Positions 47,455-56,903 of a stretch of DNA of 64,000 bases are shown here, piece by piece. Each line of letters starts with the position of its first letter. The first letter of the stretch is position 1. Origin of the DNA: Streptomyces sp. Je 1-369 (GTDB taxonomy: Bacteria; Actinomycetota; Actinomycetes; Streptomycetales; Streptomycetaceae); the NCBI RefSeq assembly GCF_026810505.1, contig NZ_CP101750.1:5885501-5949500 (forward strand), read 5' to 3'. Made by a program: the position numbers and the translations under genes. The notes below the pieces were generated by a model, which saw only the letters and a program-made list of their open reading frames with translations, made no database searches and had not been told where the DNA came from.

Positions 47455-47765
47455 CCGGCCAGTCTGCACGAGGCCTTCACAGGGTCCACCAGGAGCCGCG
47501 AAGGGGCCGGGGAGAGGTGCGTACGGGCCGCGCTGACGCCGGATTCGACCGGAATGATCACCTCCGGCGGGGGTGTGGCGGCGCATCCTGCCAAAGCCGG
47601 TCGGCGACGTCCAACCGGCGCACCGCAGGGGCCCTCGGACGGCCCCACCGGGACTTGCCCGCCAACTCCCCGCCGATGTTCACTCCTTCGGGTGGCCAGC
47701 CAGGCGATGCGCGACCGCCACCAACCGGCACTGGAAGGGTCAGGAGCCGTACCGGGGGAGCGCTC
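47455..47765. other. 311-bp divergent intergenic region (phosphatase / conservon)
   Basis: No gene is evident. It must hold promoters for both divergent units. I found no clear operator or hairpin. The last bases (47754-47760) form the GGGGGAG ribosome site that sets the start of the conservon kinase. Confidence 0.5.
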
Positions 47766-50615
47766 GTGTTGACAGGTCGTCACCCGGGCCAAGGGCAGAC
47801 GAAAACAAGAATGCGAGCACCGGTGCAGAAGATGCGGTCTCGGCGCAAAGGCAAGCAGGCGGCCCCGGAAGGGGCCACGCCGGGCGCGACGACTCCAACC
47901 GAGCATGTGCCGGAGCGCACGGCCACGGACGCCTCCGTGCCCGATGCCGCGGCCCCGCCGGTCAACAAGGCGCCCACCGCGCGCGTGCGCAACCGGCTGA
48001 TCGTCGCCGTCGCGGTCGTGGCCGCCGCCGTCGCGGGCGCGGGCGCGCCCGCCGTCCTCGCCGCGTCCGGCGACCTGAACGACACGCAGAACCTGGTCAC
48101 CCTCGCCGAACAGACCCAGCAGGCGGTCTCCCTCGGCCACTCGCTCGCGGACGAGCGGGACGAGGTCACCACCTTCATCGCCGCGGGACGGCCGCAGGAC
48201 AAGGGCCTCTCCGAGAGCCGGAGCGCCCGCGTGGACCGGCAGATCGACGAGCTCCGCGGCACCGACGCGCCCGCCGGACTGCGCGGCGACCTCGCCGACG
48301 TCGCCGCCGTGCGCAGAGCGGCGCTCACCGGCAAGAGCACCGCTCTCGAAGCCCACGAGGCGTACACCAAGGTCATCGCCGAACTGCACGGCCTCACCCG
48401 CGACCTGGCCGAGAAGCTGCCCCCCGAGGCCAACCAGGGCGCCCTCGCCCTCTCCGACCTCGACCACGCCGTCGAGCAGGCCGCCGCCGCCCGCGGCCTC
48501 CTCCTCGCCGCCCTGGCCCTGCCCCGCCCCACCGGCACCTCCACCGTCGACCCGGTCACCGGCCTGCCGACCACCGGCACCGAGGAGTCGTCGGCCGACG
48601 CCAAGCGGCGCGACGAGCTCAGCTCCGCCGCCCAGCAGGCCCGCGTCCGCGAGCTGGCCGCCCTCGCCGACTTCCGCGACGCGGCGAGCGACCCGGCCCG
48701 CGCCACCTACGAGTCGACCGTCACCGGCTCCGAGGTCGGCGCCGCCGAGAAGTACCTGGAACGCCTCACCGACCAGCCGAAGCTCTCCGCGGCCGAGCAG
48801 CGCTACGACCGCAAGAAGGTCGACGCCGCGCTCTCCGCCCGTATCGAGACGATGCGCGGCGCCGAGTCCGCGCTCGCCGTCGAGCGCACCAAGCACCTCG
48901 CCCAGCTGCGCGACGACGACGTCACGGCGCTGGAGATCCGGATCGCCCTCGTCGGCGTCTGCCTGCTCGTCGCCGTCGGCTTCGCCATGGGCGCGGCCCG
49001 CTCGCTGACCCGCCCGCTCGCCGTCCTGCGCCTCGGCTCGGCCCGCCTGGCCACCGAACCCGCGCCCCAGGAGCCGATCCGCTTCACCGGCCGCGACGAC
49101 GAGTTCGCCCAGGTCGTACGCTCCGTCAACGCCCTGCACGGCCACGCGGCCGCCCTCACCGAGCGCCTCGCCACCCTCGAATCGGACCGCAAGCACCTCA
49201 TCGGACAGCGGCAGTCCATGGCCGACGAGCGCGCGGCGCTGCGCGAGGAGCTCGCCGAGGCCTCCGCGCACCTGGAGCGGGTGCGCCAGTCCATCCACGG
49301 CACCTTCGTCAACCTCGCCCTGCGCACGCTCGGCCTGGTGGAGCGCCAGCTCGCCGTCATCGAGCACCTGGAGGACCGCGAGCAGGACCCGGACCGCCTC
49401 GCCACGCTCTTCAAGCTCGACCACCTCGCCACCGTCATGCGACGGCACAGCGAGAACCTCCTCGTCCTCGCCGGCGCCGAGCACGGCCACCAGCACCCCG
49501 GCGCCGTCCCGCTCGTCGACGTGGTGCGCGCCGCCGTCTCCGAGATCGAGCGGTACGAACGCGTCCGCATCGCCACGCTGCCGCCGCACACGCACGTGGC
49601 GGGCTTCGCCGCGGACGACATCAGCCACCTCACCGCCGAACTCCTGGAGAACGCGACCTCGTTCTCGCCGCCCGACTCCTCCGTCGAGGTCTCCGGCTGG
49701 CTCCTGGAGAACGGCGAGGTCATGCTCTCCGTCCAGGACGAGGGCATCGGCGTCACGCAGGACCGGATGCGGGAGCTCAACGCCCGGCTCGCCGACTTCG
49801 ACCCGGACGACGCGTACGACCAGGAGAGCGGGGACGGCCTCGGCCTCGGCCTTTACGTGGTCGCGCGGCTCGCCGCCCGGCACGGGGCGCGGGTGCGGCT
49901 GCGGGACCAGAAGCAGGGCGGGATCGCGGCGGTCGTGGTGCTGCCCGAGGGCATCCTCGCGGATGCGCCCTCGCAGGCAGCGGTCGTCACGCCGCCGCGC
50001 CCGGGCGAGCCGCTGACCCACCTGCCGGGGTCGGAGGCCGAGGCCAACTCCAACGTGCTCCCGGGGCGGCTGGCCGGGGCGCCCGGCGAGGACCCGCTGA
50101 TCGCGGCGGCCGAGCGGACCCTGGAGACTGCGCTGCCCTCCCCGTCCCCGGAACCGTCCCCCGGGCCTTCCGATGAGCCGGACCCGGACCCCGAGCCGTC
50201 CCCGTCGCCGGAGACGACCATGGAGCTCGCGGCACCCCCGGCACCGGAGGAGACCGCACCGGAGGAGACCGCTCCGGAGCCGAAGCAGGACCCGGAGCCG
50301 CAGCCGGACTCCGAGCCCGAACCCGAACCGGACGCCGGCCCCGCGCCCCCCAAGTGGGAGCGCGTCACCGACAAGGGGCTGCCCAAGCGCACCCCGAAGA
50401 TCACCGCTCCCGCGGCCGCCGCGCCCAAGCCGCGCACCGGCTCCGTGGACGCCGAAGCACTCCGGCGCCGCCTCGGCAACTTCCACCAGGGCGCGATCAG
50501 CGGCCGGCGGGACGTGGAGGCCGAGATCTCCGGTGACGGTTCGGGTGACGGTGATGAAAAGAACGAACGAGCCGCAGACGTAATGGGGGACCCAGTCGAG
50601 GAGGCAAGCAGTTGA
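47766..50615 (+). CDS. Conservon sensor kinase-like membrane protein (CvnA type)
   Basis: 949 residues from the GTG at 47766 (GGGGGAG 5 bases upstream). A basic N terminus is followed by a membrane helix (~78-100), a ~290-residue outside region of the nitrate-sensing (NIT-like) helical type, a second helix (~393-412), HAMP and a divergent dimerisation helix (NLALRTLGLVERQL), then an ATPase domain (AELLENATSFSPP; DEGIGVT; GLGLGLYVVARLA). A ~200-residue Pro/Glu-rich tail follows. In conservons this protein acts as a membrane receptor for the GTPase switch encoded downstream. Stop overlaps the next start as TTGA. Confidence 0.93.
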   Translation: MLTGRHPGQGQTKTRMRAPVQKMRSRRKGKQAAPEGATPGATTPTEHVPERTATDASVPDAAAPPVNKAPTARVRNRLIVAVAVVAAAVAGAGAPAVLAASGDLNDTQNLVTLAEQTQQAVSLGHSLADERDEVTTFIAAGRPQDKGLSESRSARVDRQIDELRGTDAPAGLRGDLADVAAVRRAALTGKSTALEAHEAYTKVIAELHGLTRDLAEKLPPEANQGALALSDLDHAVEQAAAARGLLLAALALPRPTGTSTVDPVTGLPTTGTEESSADAKRRDELSSAAQQARVRELAALADFRDAASDPARATYESTVTGSEVGAAEKYLERLTDQPKLSAAEQRYDRKKVDAALSARIETMRGAESALAVERTKHLAQLRDDDVTALEIRIALVGVCLLVAVGFAMGAARSLTRPLAVLRLGSARLATEPAPQEPIRFTGRDDEFAQVVRSVNALHGHAAALTERLATLESDRKHLIGQRQSMADERAALREELAEASAHLERVRQSIHGTFVNLALRTLGLVERQLAVIEHLEDREQDPDRLATLFKLDHLATVMRRHSENLLVLAGAEHGHQHPGAVPLVDVVRAAVSEIERYERVRIATLPPHTHVAGFAADDISHLTAELLENATSFSPPDSSVEVSGWLLENGEVMLSVQDEGIGVTQDRMRELNARLADFDPDDAYDQESGDGLGLGLYVVARLAARHGARVRLRDQKQGGIAAVVVLPEGILADAPSQAAVVTPPRPGEPLTHLPGSEAEANSNVLPGRLAGAPGEDPLIAAAERTLETALPSPSPEPSPGPSDEPDPDPEPSPSPETTMELAAPPAPEETAPEETAPEPKQDPEPQPDSEPEPEPDAGPAPPKWERVTDKGLPKRTPKITAPAAAAPKPRTGSVDAEALRRRLGNFHQGAISGRRDVEAEISGDGSGDGDEKNERAADVMGDPVEEASS

Positions 50616-51121
50616 CTGCGCCCATGCGCACGCCCAGTTCTTCCGCCGAACCCGCCACGTACGGCCTGAGCAGGGAAGCACGCAACCTGCACTGGCTCCT
50701 GACGAACCTTGTGGAGGAGGTGCCCGGGCTCCTCTCCGTCGCGGTCGTCTCGTCCGACGGGCTGCTCCTGCTCTCCTCCGACCCCGGGCGCAACGCCGAG
50801 CGCTCCACGGAGAAGCCCAAAGGACCCAAAGGGTCGAGCGCCGACCTCGCGACCATCGTGTCCGGGCTCGGCTCCCTCACCATCGGCGCCGCGAAGCTCA
50901 TGGACGGCGGCGGGGTCAAGCAGACCGTCGTCGCGATGGAGGAGGGCAGCCTCTTCGTCACGGCGATCAGCGACGGCTCGCTGCTCGGCGTGCACGCGAC
51001 GCCGGACTGCGACATGAGCGTCGTCGCGTACCACATGGCGCTCTTCGTCGGCCGCGCCGGGCACGTCCTCACCCCCGAACTCCGCAGCGAACTGCGCCAG
51101 TCGATGGAGAGTGCCCGATGA
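50612..51121 (+). CDS. Roadblock/LC7 protein of the conservon (CvnB type)
   Basis: 169 residues with a TTG start overlapping the kinase stop. A roadblock fold is shown by LHWLLTNLVEEVPGLLSVAVVSSDGLLLL and by MEEGSLFVTAISDGSLLGVHA. Roadblock proteins pair with small GTPases of the MglA/CvnD group and modulate their nucleotide cycle. A Lys/Pro/Gly loop (STEKPKGPKGSS) is inserted before the second half. ATGA overlap with the next gene. Confidence 0.95.
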   Translation: MTAPMRTPSSSAEPATYGLSREARNLHWLLTNLVEEVPGLLSVAVVSSDGLLLLSSDPGRNAERSTEKPKGPKGSSADLATIVSGLGSLTIGAAKLMDGGGVKQTVVAMEEGSLFVTAISDGSLLGVHATPDCDMSVVAYHMALFVGRAGHVLTPELRSELRQSMESAR

Positions 51122-51540
51122 GCAGCAGCCGCAGCAGCAAGACGCCGAAGCTGCCGCAGCGCGGCGGCGACAGGAAACCCGCCCGCGTCCGCCCCTACTC
51201 GCTGACCGGCGGCCGGACCAGGTTCGGGCACGTCCTGCTCGTCGAGACGTTCGTGGCGAGCAACGCCGCGATCGAGGGGCCGGACGAGCGTCTCGAACTG
51301 CCCAAGGGCACGCTGTCGAAGGTCATGCCGGAGATGCGGGCGATCGTCGAGATCTGCCGTCGCATGCGGACGGTGGCGGAGATCGCGGCGCTCCTCAAGA
51401 TGCCGCTCGGTGTGGTCCGCGTGCTGCTCAGCGACCTCGCCGACCAGGGAAAGATCCGCGTGTACGGAACGGGCCACGGCCCGGGACAGCCCGACCGCGC
51501 ACTGCTGGAAAGGGTGCTGAGTGGACTCCGCCGTCTCTGA
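51118..51540 (+). CDS. DUF742 protein of the conservon (CvnC type)
   Basis: 140 residues. RVRPYSLTGGRTRFGHVLLVETFV and MRTVAEIAALLKMPLGVVRVLLSDLADQGKIRVY are hallmarks of DUF742, which has a winged-helix-like core. The role in conservons is adaptor-like and not settled. It overlaps the roadblock gene and, by 20 bases, the GTPase gene. Confidence 0.95.
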   Translation: MSSSRSSKTPKLPQRGGDRKPARVRPYSLTGGRTRFGHVLLVETFVASNAAIEGPDERLELPKGTLSKVMPEMRAIVEICRRMRTVAEIAALLKMPLGVVRVLLSDLADQGKIRVYGTGHGPGQPDRALLERVLSGLRRL

Positions 51541-52144
51541 ACTCCTCGCGAACGAGAACGAGGGTCAGTTGCAGGCCTGGCAGACGGACAGGTCACGCGC
51601 CCCGATCGCCACGAAGATAGTGGTGGCGGGTGGTTTCGGCGTCGGCAAGACGACGCTGGTGACCGCCGTCTCCGAGATCACGCCCCTCCAGACGGAGGCG
51701 CTGATGACGCAGGCGAGCGCCGACACCGACGATCTGACCGGGACCCCGGAGAAGACGACCACGACGGTCGCCATGGACTTCGGCCGCATCACGCTCGACG
51801 ACGACCTGGTGCTCTACCTCTTCGGTACGCCGGGCCAGCAGCGGTTCTGGTTCATGTGGGACGACCTGGTGCGCGGCGCGATCGGCGCCGTCGTGCTCGC
51901 CGACACCCGCCGCCTGTCCGACTGCTTCCCGGCCCTCGACTACTTCGAGAGCTGCGGCCTGCCGTACGTCGTCGCCGTCAACCACTTCGACGGCAGCGAG
52001 AAGTTCGAGGTGGCGGACGTGCGCGAGGCCCTGACGGTGCCGCCGCACATACCGGTACTGATCATGGACGCCAGGCAGCGGATCTCGGTCATCGAGTCGC
52101 TCCTCGCCCTGGTCGGCCACGCGCTCGACGCGACCCCCGAGTAA
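51521..52144 (+). CDS. Small GTPase of the conservon (CvnD type)
   Basis: 207 residues, GTG start. P loop GGFGVGKTT, switch II GTPGQQRFWF and a base-recognition loop in which NHFD stands in place of NKxD. It belongs to the MglA-like conservon GTPases. It probably cycles at the membrane under control of the kinase-like receptor and the roadblock protein. The flavoprotein gene starts 43 bases later. Confidence 0.95.
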   Translation: MDSAVSELLANENEGQLQAWQTDRSRAPIATKIVVAGGFGVGKTTLVTAVSEITPLQTEALMTQASADTDDLTGTPEKTTTTVAMDFGRITLDDDLVLYLFGTPGQQRFWFMWDDLVRGAIGAVVLADTRRLSDCFPALDYFESCGLPYVVAVNHFDGSEKFEVADVREALTVPPHIPVLIMDARQRISVIESLLALVGHALDATPE

Positions 52145-52187
52145 GAGCCCGTGCTCCGAGAGCCCCGAGGAAGTTAGAAGGACCCGC

Positions 52188-53426
52188 ATGCGGAAGATAC
52201 TTGTCGTCGGAGCCGGTCAGTCCGGGCTCCAGATCGCCCTCGGGCTCCAGGCGCAGGGGTACGAGGTCACCCTGATGTCCAACCGCACCGCGGACGAGAT
52301 CCGGTCCGGCCGGGTCATGTCCACGCAGTGCATGTTCCACACGGCGCTCCAGCACGAGCGCGACATCCAGGCGAACTTCTGGGAGTCGCAGGCCCCGAGG
52401 ATCGAGGGCGTCGGCATCTCCGTCGCGGGCCCCGACGGCACCCGCGTCATCGACTGGGTCGGCAAGCTCGACGGGTACGCGCAATCCGTCGACCAGCGCG
52501 TGAAGATGTCCGGCTGGATGGACACGTTCGCGCAGCGCGGCGGCCAGCTCGTCATCCACGGCGCGGCCGTCGGTGACCTGGACTACTTCTCGCGCACCTA
52601 CGACCTGGTGCTCGTCTCCGCCGGCAAGGGCGAGCTCGTCTCGATGTTCGAGCGCGACGCGGCCCGCTCGCCGTTCGACGCCCCGCAGCGCGCGCTCGCG
52701 GTGGCGTACGTGCACGGCCTCGGCCCGCGCCCGGAGCACCCCGAGTTCGACGCGGTGCGCTGCAACCTCGTGCCCGGCGTGGGTGAGCTCTTCGTCATGC
52801 CGACGCTCACCACGTCAGGACGCGCGGACATCCTCTTCTGGGAGGGCATACCGGGCGGCCCGCTCGACGTCTTCCAGGGCATCAAGGACCCCTCGGAGCA
52901 CCTGGCGCTCACCCTCGAACTCCTGGAGAAGTTCCTGCCCTGGGAGTACGCGCGCGCCACGAAGGTCGAGCTGACCGACGCGGGCGGCACGCTGGCCGGG
53001 CGGTACGCACCCACCGTGCGCAAGCCGATCGGACGGCTGCCCAGCGGGGGCCTCGTCCTCGGGGTCGCCGACGTCGTCGTCGCCAACGACCCGATCACCG
53101 GTCAGGGCTCCAACTCGGCGTCCAAGTGCGCCGCCTCGTACATCTCCTCCATCGTCGAGCACGGCGACAAGCCCTTCGACGCCGAGTGGATGCAGTCGGC
53201 CTTCGACCGCTACTGGGAGACGGCGCAGCACGTCACCAAGTGGACGAACGCGATGCTGGGCGCCCCGCCGGAGCACGTCCTCAACATCCTCGGCGCGGCC
53301 GGCCAACTCCAGCCCGTCGCCGACCGGTTCGTCAACGGCTTCAACGACCCGGCGGACCTCGAGAACTACTTCTTCGACCCGGAGAAGGCGGCCGCCTACC
53401 TGGAGTCGGTCGCGCCCGGCGCGTGA
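52188..53426 (+). CDS. Styrene monooxygenase-like FAD enzyme
   Basis: 412 residues; ATG preceded by AGAAGGA. FAD-binding GAGQSGLQIALGL at the N terminus, an FAD monooxygenase middle and VVVANDPITGQGSNSASKCA near the C terminus match the StyA/indole monooxygenase group, two-component flavoproteins that need reduced FAD from a separate reductase. No reductase gene is visible nearby. It follows the conservon GTPase by 43 bases in the same direction, like the P450 genes of some other conservons, so it may be the fifth member of this operon. The substrate is unknown. Its end overlaps the convergent NlpC/P60 gene by 31 bases. Confidence 0.9.
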   Translation: MRKILVVGAGQSGLQIALGLQAQGYEVTLMSNRTADEIRSGRVMSTQCMFHTALQHERDIQANFWESQAPRIEGVGISVAGPDGTRVIDWVGKLDGYAQSVDQRVKMSGWMDTFAQRGGQLVIHGAAVGDLDYFSRTYDLVLVSAGKGELVSMFERDAARSPFDAPQRALAVAYVHGLGPRPEHPEFDAVRCNLVPGVGELFVMPTLTTSGRADILFWEGIPGGPLDVFQGIKDPSEHLALTLELLEKFLPWEYARATKVELTDAGGTLAGRYAPTVRKPIGRLPSGGLVLGVADVVVANDPITGQGSNSASKCAASYISSIVEHGDKPFDAEWMQSAFDRYWETAQHVTKWTNAMLGAPPEHVLNILGAAGQLQPVADRFVNGFNDPADLENYFFDPEKAAAYLESVAPGA

Positions 53427-54562
53427 CTCCTGTCGTACCCGATGTCGCTGCCCGAGACGGCCTTCGCCTTCGCGGGCAGCTTCGGCGGCGTGTACCTGTC
53501 CATGGCCCGGCCCTTGGGGTCGGGCCGCACGGCGCCGAGGACCGGGTTCGCCGCGATGGGGGAGACCTTGACGCGGGCGCCGGGGCGCGGCGCCTGCACG
53601 ACCTTGCCGTCGCCCATGTACAGCGCGACGTGCGTGGCCTTGCGGAAGTAGACGACCAGGTCGCCCGGGCGGAGCTTGGACAGGGGGATGCGGCGCAGCT
53701 CCGCCCACTGCTCCTGGCTGGTCCGCGGGATCCTGCGGCCCGCGTGCGCCCAGGCCCGCTGGGTCAGCCCCGAGCAGTCGAACGCCTTCGGCCCCTCGGC
53801 GCCCCACTTGTACGGGCGGCCGATCTGCCGTACCGCGTAGTCGAGGGCCGTGTCGCCCTGGCGTGAGGGCGGGCGGGTCGCGGGGCTGCCGCCGAGGGCG
53901 CCCGACGCCAGGAACCTGCGCTGGGCGTCGGCCGTGTCCGCCTCCTCCGCCTGCCGCAGCGCGGCCAGCTGCTCGACGGTCAGCGAGGACAGCAGCTGCT
54001 CGACGTCCCGCAGCTGTCCTTCGACCCGGTCCCGCTGCTTCTTCTGCCGGGCGGCCAGCGCGGTCCGGGCCGCGAGGGCCCGTTTCGCGGCCCCCGCGAG
54101 ATCACCGGCCTTCTTCTCCCCGCCGGTCAGCCGCTCCACGGTGGCGGCGCGGCCCGCGGCGGCCCGCCGGAGCACCTGGCCCTGGTCGAGGGCGCGCTGC
54201 GGGTCACGGGCGAGGAGCAGGCGCATGTACGGGGAGAGGTTGCTGGTGGCCTGGTACTGCTGGCGCGCGAACCGGCCGGCGTCGCTCCGGCTGTCGCGCA
54301 CGGAGGCGCGTGCCTTCGCCAGTCTGCGGTCCAGGGCGGCGGCTCTGGCCCGCTGCTCCTTCAGTTTCTCCTCGGTGGCGTTGTACGTCTCCGAGGTCTC
54401 CTCGGCGGACCGGTAAAGACGCTGAAGGTCCGTCAGGAGCTGGGTGACGGGGCGGTCTTCCGGCCCCGGGGCCCCGGGTGCCGCGTGGGCGGGGGGAGCG
54501 GTTGTGCACAGGGCGCCGAGGGCGGCCCCTGTGCAGACCCACCGCAGCAGTGTGGCTGACAC
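53396..54562 (-). CDS. Secreted NlpC/P60 peptidoglycan endopeptidase
   Basis: 388 residues from the GTG at 54562, chosen because GGAGGTGA is just upstream. A signal peptide (cut near AHAAPG) is followed by a ~180-residue coiled coil and an NlpC/P60 domain (~235-345) with Cys263 in FDCSGLTQ and His311 in THVALYMG. Such RipA-like enzymes cut stem peptides (D-Glu-mDAP bond) in the wall, and the coil often keeps them inactive until a partner binds. Convergent with, and overlapping by 31 bases, the monooxygenase gene. Confidence 0.93.
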   Translation of the reverse strand: MSATLLRWVCTGAALGALCTTAPPAHAAPGAPGPEDRPVTQLLTDLQRLYRSAEETSETYNATEEKLKEQRARAAALDRRLAKARASVRDSRSDAGRFARQQYQATSNLSPYMRLLLARDPQRALDQGQVLRRAAAGRAATVERLTGGEKKAGDLAGAAKRALAARTALAARQKKQRDRVEGQLRDVEQLLSSLTVEQLAALRQAEEADTADAQRRFLASGALGGSPATRPPSRQGDTALDYAVRQIGRPYKWGAEGPKAFDCSGLTQRAWAHAGRRIPRTSQEQWAELRRIPLSKLRPGDLVVYFRKATHVALYMGDGKVVQAPRPGARVKVSPIAANPVLGAVRPDPKGRAMDRYTPPKLPAKAKAVSGSDIGYDRSHAPGATDSR

Positions 54563-54740
54563 GTCATCACCTCCGGTGCGCGGAGGGCTCTCCTGCGCGC
54601 AGGGTGAGCATCCGGCCCGGCCGCGGGGTCCGCCTCCCGGCGGGGGCGGGTGGCGCAACTCCGGTCACCCTTGCAGGGGGCGTCGGCGTGGCGGGTTGCG
54701 TCCCACGGTCCACGTCTGCGGGTGCGTGGGGCCGTCGCCC

Positions 54741-55013
54741 CTACTTGGTGGTCGGTTTCGACCACGGCCACTTCAGGCCGCCGCCCTTGTCGCCGTCCGC
54801 GTCGTACTCGTACTGCCACCTCGCGCCGAGCGAGATGCGGCCGCGGCCCGCCGCGGGGACGCGGCGGTAGACGAGGACGGTCGGGGGGCCGCCCGCGTCG
54901 TCGGGGACGGGGACGCGGTAGACCTTCGGGGGGTGTCCGGTCGGGCCGAGCAGGACCGGGAGGACCCGGCCGTCCAGGGGGCCGTCCACGAACGGGGTGT
55001 CTTCGCTCTTCAC
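54741..55013 (-). CDS. Small conserved hypothetical protein
   Basis: 90 residues with a GTG start. DGPLDGRVLPVLLGPTGHPPKVYRVP and YEYDADGDKGGGLKWPW are recurrent features of a small Streptomyces family, but no function is known to me. No signal peptide. It lies 31 bases downstream of the TetR gene in the same direction and may be co-transcribed. Confidence 0.75.
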   Translation of the reverse strand: MKSEDTPFVDGPLDGRVLPVLLGPTGHPPKVYRVPVPDDAGGPPTVLVYRRVPAAGRGRISLGARWQYEYDADGDKGGGLKWPWSKPTTK

Positions 55014-55044
55014 GTCCCCAGTGTCACACCCGTGCCGCCACGGG

Positions 55045-55773
55045 TCAGAGCAGGTGGGCCGCGTCGGCCACCACGGGCAGGACGCGGCGGGCGAGGGTGC
55101 CCACGGGGCCCTCCGGCGTCTCCAGGGTCAGCGCCCAGCGGACGACCTCCGCGGTCTGCGGGTCCCGTCCCGCCGTCGCCACGAGCACCGCCATGAACTG
55201 CTCCACGAGCATGTCCCGGAGATCGTCGAGCGGCGGCTGCTTCTCCTCGTCCAGCCAGATCAGGGACGCCGCCTCGACCGCGGTGATCCACATGCGTACG
55301 GTCATGCGAAGGCGGGGCCCCGGCTCGGGCACGTCGAGGTGGCTGAGGATGTGCTCCGCGGCGGCCCTGCGCACGCCGTCCACGATCGCGGAGGTCCGCG
55401 ACGTCTCCACCACGCTGCCGCCCTGGAGCAGCGCGCTGAACCCCGTGTCGTGCTGGTCGACGAAGGCCAGGTAGCGGTCGAGGGCGTGGGAGAGCCGCCG
55501 GGTGAGGGGGCCCTCCGGCGGCTCGGCGAAGCACTGCTCCAGGTCGTCGGCGGCGGACCGCAGCGCGGCCTCGTACAGCTGCTGCTTGCCGCCGGGGAAG
55601 TAGCGGTAGACGAGCGGCCGCGAGACACCGGCCGCCTCCGCCACGTCGTCGAGGTTGACCTCCTCGGGCGCGCGGTGCGCGAAGAGGGTGAGCGCGGAGT
55701 CCAGGAGCTGCCGCCGCCGCGCCTCGACGCTCAGGCGGCGGTACGCGGGCGTGGTGGCGGCAGGCGAGGTCAT
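55045..55773 (-). CDS. TetR-family transcriptional regulator
   Basis: 242 residues. The N-terminal helix-turn-helix (LDSALTLFAHRAPEEVNLDDVAEAAGVSRPLVYRYFPGGKQQLY, ~17-60) is typical; the rest is a helical ligand-binding domain. It is encoded 66 bases after the AurF-like gene in the same direction. It is the likely regulator of the di-iron enzyme pair, perhaps in response to a fatty acyl or other lipid ligand. Confidence 0.92.
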   Translation of the reverse strand: MTSPAATTPAYRRLSVEARRRQLLDSALTLFAHRAPEEVNLDDVAEAAGVSRPLVYRYFPGGKQQLYEAALRSAADDLEQCFAEPPEGPLTRRLSHALDRYLAFVDQHDTGFSALLQGGSVVETSRTSAIVDGVRRAAAEHILSHLDVPEPGPRLRMTVRMWITAVEAASLIWLDEEKQPPLDDLRDMLVEQFMAVLVATAGRDPQTAEVVRWALTLETPEGPVGTLARRVLPVVADAAHLL

Positions 55774-55839
55774 GCCTCGCAGCGTAACCGTGTTCCTGTA
55801 CGAAGAGACAGACGGACCGATCCGGCCGGAGCCCGGGCC

Positions 55840-56778
55840 CTATGCCAACAACCCCGATGACCGCCACAGCCGTCGCCCGACCCCCCGCATCACACCGATG
55901 TCGTCCAGGAAGTCCGTGAGCCGCTTCGCCCCCGTCTGCATGACCTCCCTGCGGTGCCCGCTCGCCTGCACCTGCGCGACGGCCTCCCTGCGGTCCAGGC
56001 CCACGTTCGTGTAGACCTCGGGGTTCACGAAGGCTAGGGAGAAGACGCGGGCGGCCTCGCCGCAGCTGAGGCGGGTCAGCTGGCGTTCCCACGCGGGGGC
56101 GGTCACCATCTGGCGCCGCAACTCCTCACGCGCGTAACGGACATGGCGGGCCTCCTCGACGACGTGGATACGCGTCACGCCGCGCACCAGCGTCTGCACG
56201 CGCTCGTCGGGGAACGTCAGCCGCTGCATCCAGTCGAGGATCTCCTCGCCGAGCAGGGTGCAGGCGAACGAGCCGGGGGTGGTGGAGACCGTCTTCAGGA
56301 TGCGCGCGAGGTTGTGGTTGAGGCGCGTGACGGGGTACGTCGGGGCGCCGCCCTTCTCGATCATCCGGGCGAACATCATGGAGTGCCGGCACTCGTCGGC
56401 GATCTCCGTGAGCGCGTACCGCACATGGGCGCTGGTCACCGACTTGTCGTAGATGTGCCGGACGAGCAGCTGCATCAGGATGATCTCGAACCAGATGCCG
56501 AGCGAGGCGAGGGACGCCGCCTCGTGCCGGGCCAGGTCGTACCGCTGCTCCTCGGACATCCGCTTCCACATCGGGGTGCCGTAGAGGGAGACGAGCTCGG
56601 GCGGCCAGAACCACTTGCCCGCTTCGAGCGGTGCGTCCCAGTCGAGTTCCTTGTCGGGGTCGAAGGAGTGCTTGGCGGACGACTCCAGGAGCCGCAGGGC
56701 CACCTGCTCCCGGTCCTTGAGCAGTCCGAGCGCGTCCCGCAGGCCCTCCAGCGAAACGTCTTCCGTCACGGTCGTCAT
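55840..56778 (-). CDS. AurF-like di-iron oxygenase
   Basis: 312 residues. Metal ligands can be placed by the AurF pattern: Glu98, Glu129-x2-His132 (ADECRH), Glu178 or Glu179 and His205-x3-Glu209-x2-His212 (IHVVEEARH). The third histidine, spaced as in AurF, separates it from ordinary ferritin-like oxidases. AurF oxidises arylamines to nitro compounds; other members act on fatty acids or unknown substrates, so N-oxygenation is not implied here. The gene is divergent from the R2-like gene and followed by the TetR gene. Confidence 0.88.
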   Translation of the reverse strand: MTTVTEDVSLEGLRDALGLLKDREQVALRLLESSAKHSFDPDKELDWDAPLEAGKWFWPPELVSLYGTPMWKRMSEEQRYDLARHEAASLASLGIWFEIILMQLLVRHIYDKSVTSAHVRYALTEIADECRHSMMFARMIEKGGAPTYPVTRLNHNLARILKTVSTTPGSFACTLLGEEILDWMQRLTFPDERVQTLVRGVTRIHVVEEARHVRYAREELRRQMVTAPAWERQLTRLSCGEAARVFSLAFVNPEVYTNVGLDRREAVAQVQASGHRREVMQTGAKRLTDFLDDIGVMRGVGRRLWRSSGLLA

Positions 56779-56825
56779 GACTGTTCCTGCCTTGTCGCGG
56801 GTTACCGGCGGTCATCTCTTATGAG

Positions 56826-56838
56826 ACTGCCTGTCAGT
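56826..56838. promoter_or_regulatory. Candidate operator between the two di-iron enzyme genes
   Basis: ACTG-CCTGT-CAGT is a short inverted repeat in the 125-bp divergent region. It would suit a TetR-type regulator such as the one encoded at 55045-55773. The arms are only four bases, so this is a weak call. Confidence 0.3.
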
Positions 56839-56903
56839 AAGGTCGTCAATCCCTTGCGCACGACTTGTTGACCGCTTGTCCAGTAGCGTGTGAGCCTGCC
56901 GTC

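Noticed and set aside
47337..50681. Long open frame antisense to the conservon kinase
   Set aside because: Same compositional artefact. The sense strand encodes a well-ordered kinase-like protein in an overlapping four-gene operon.
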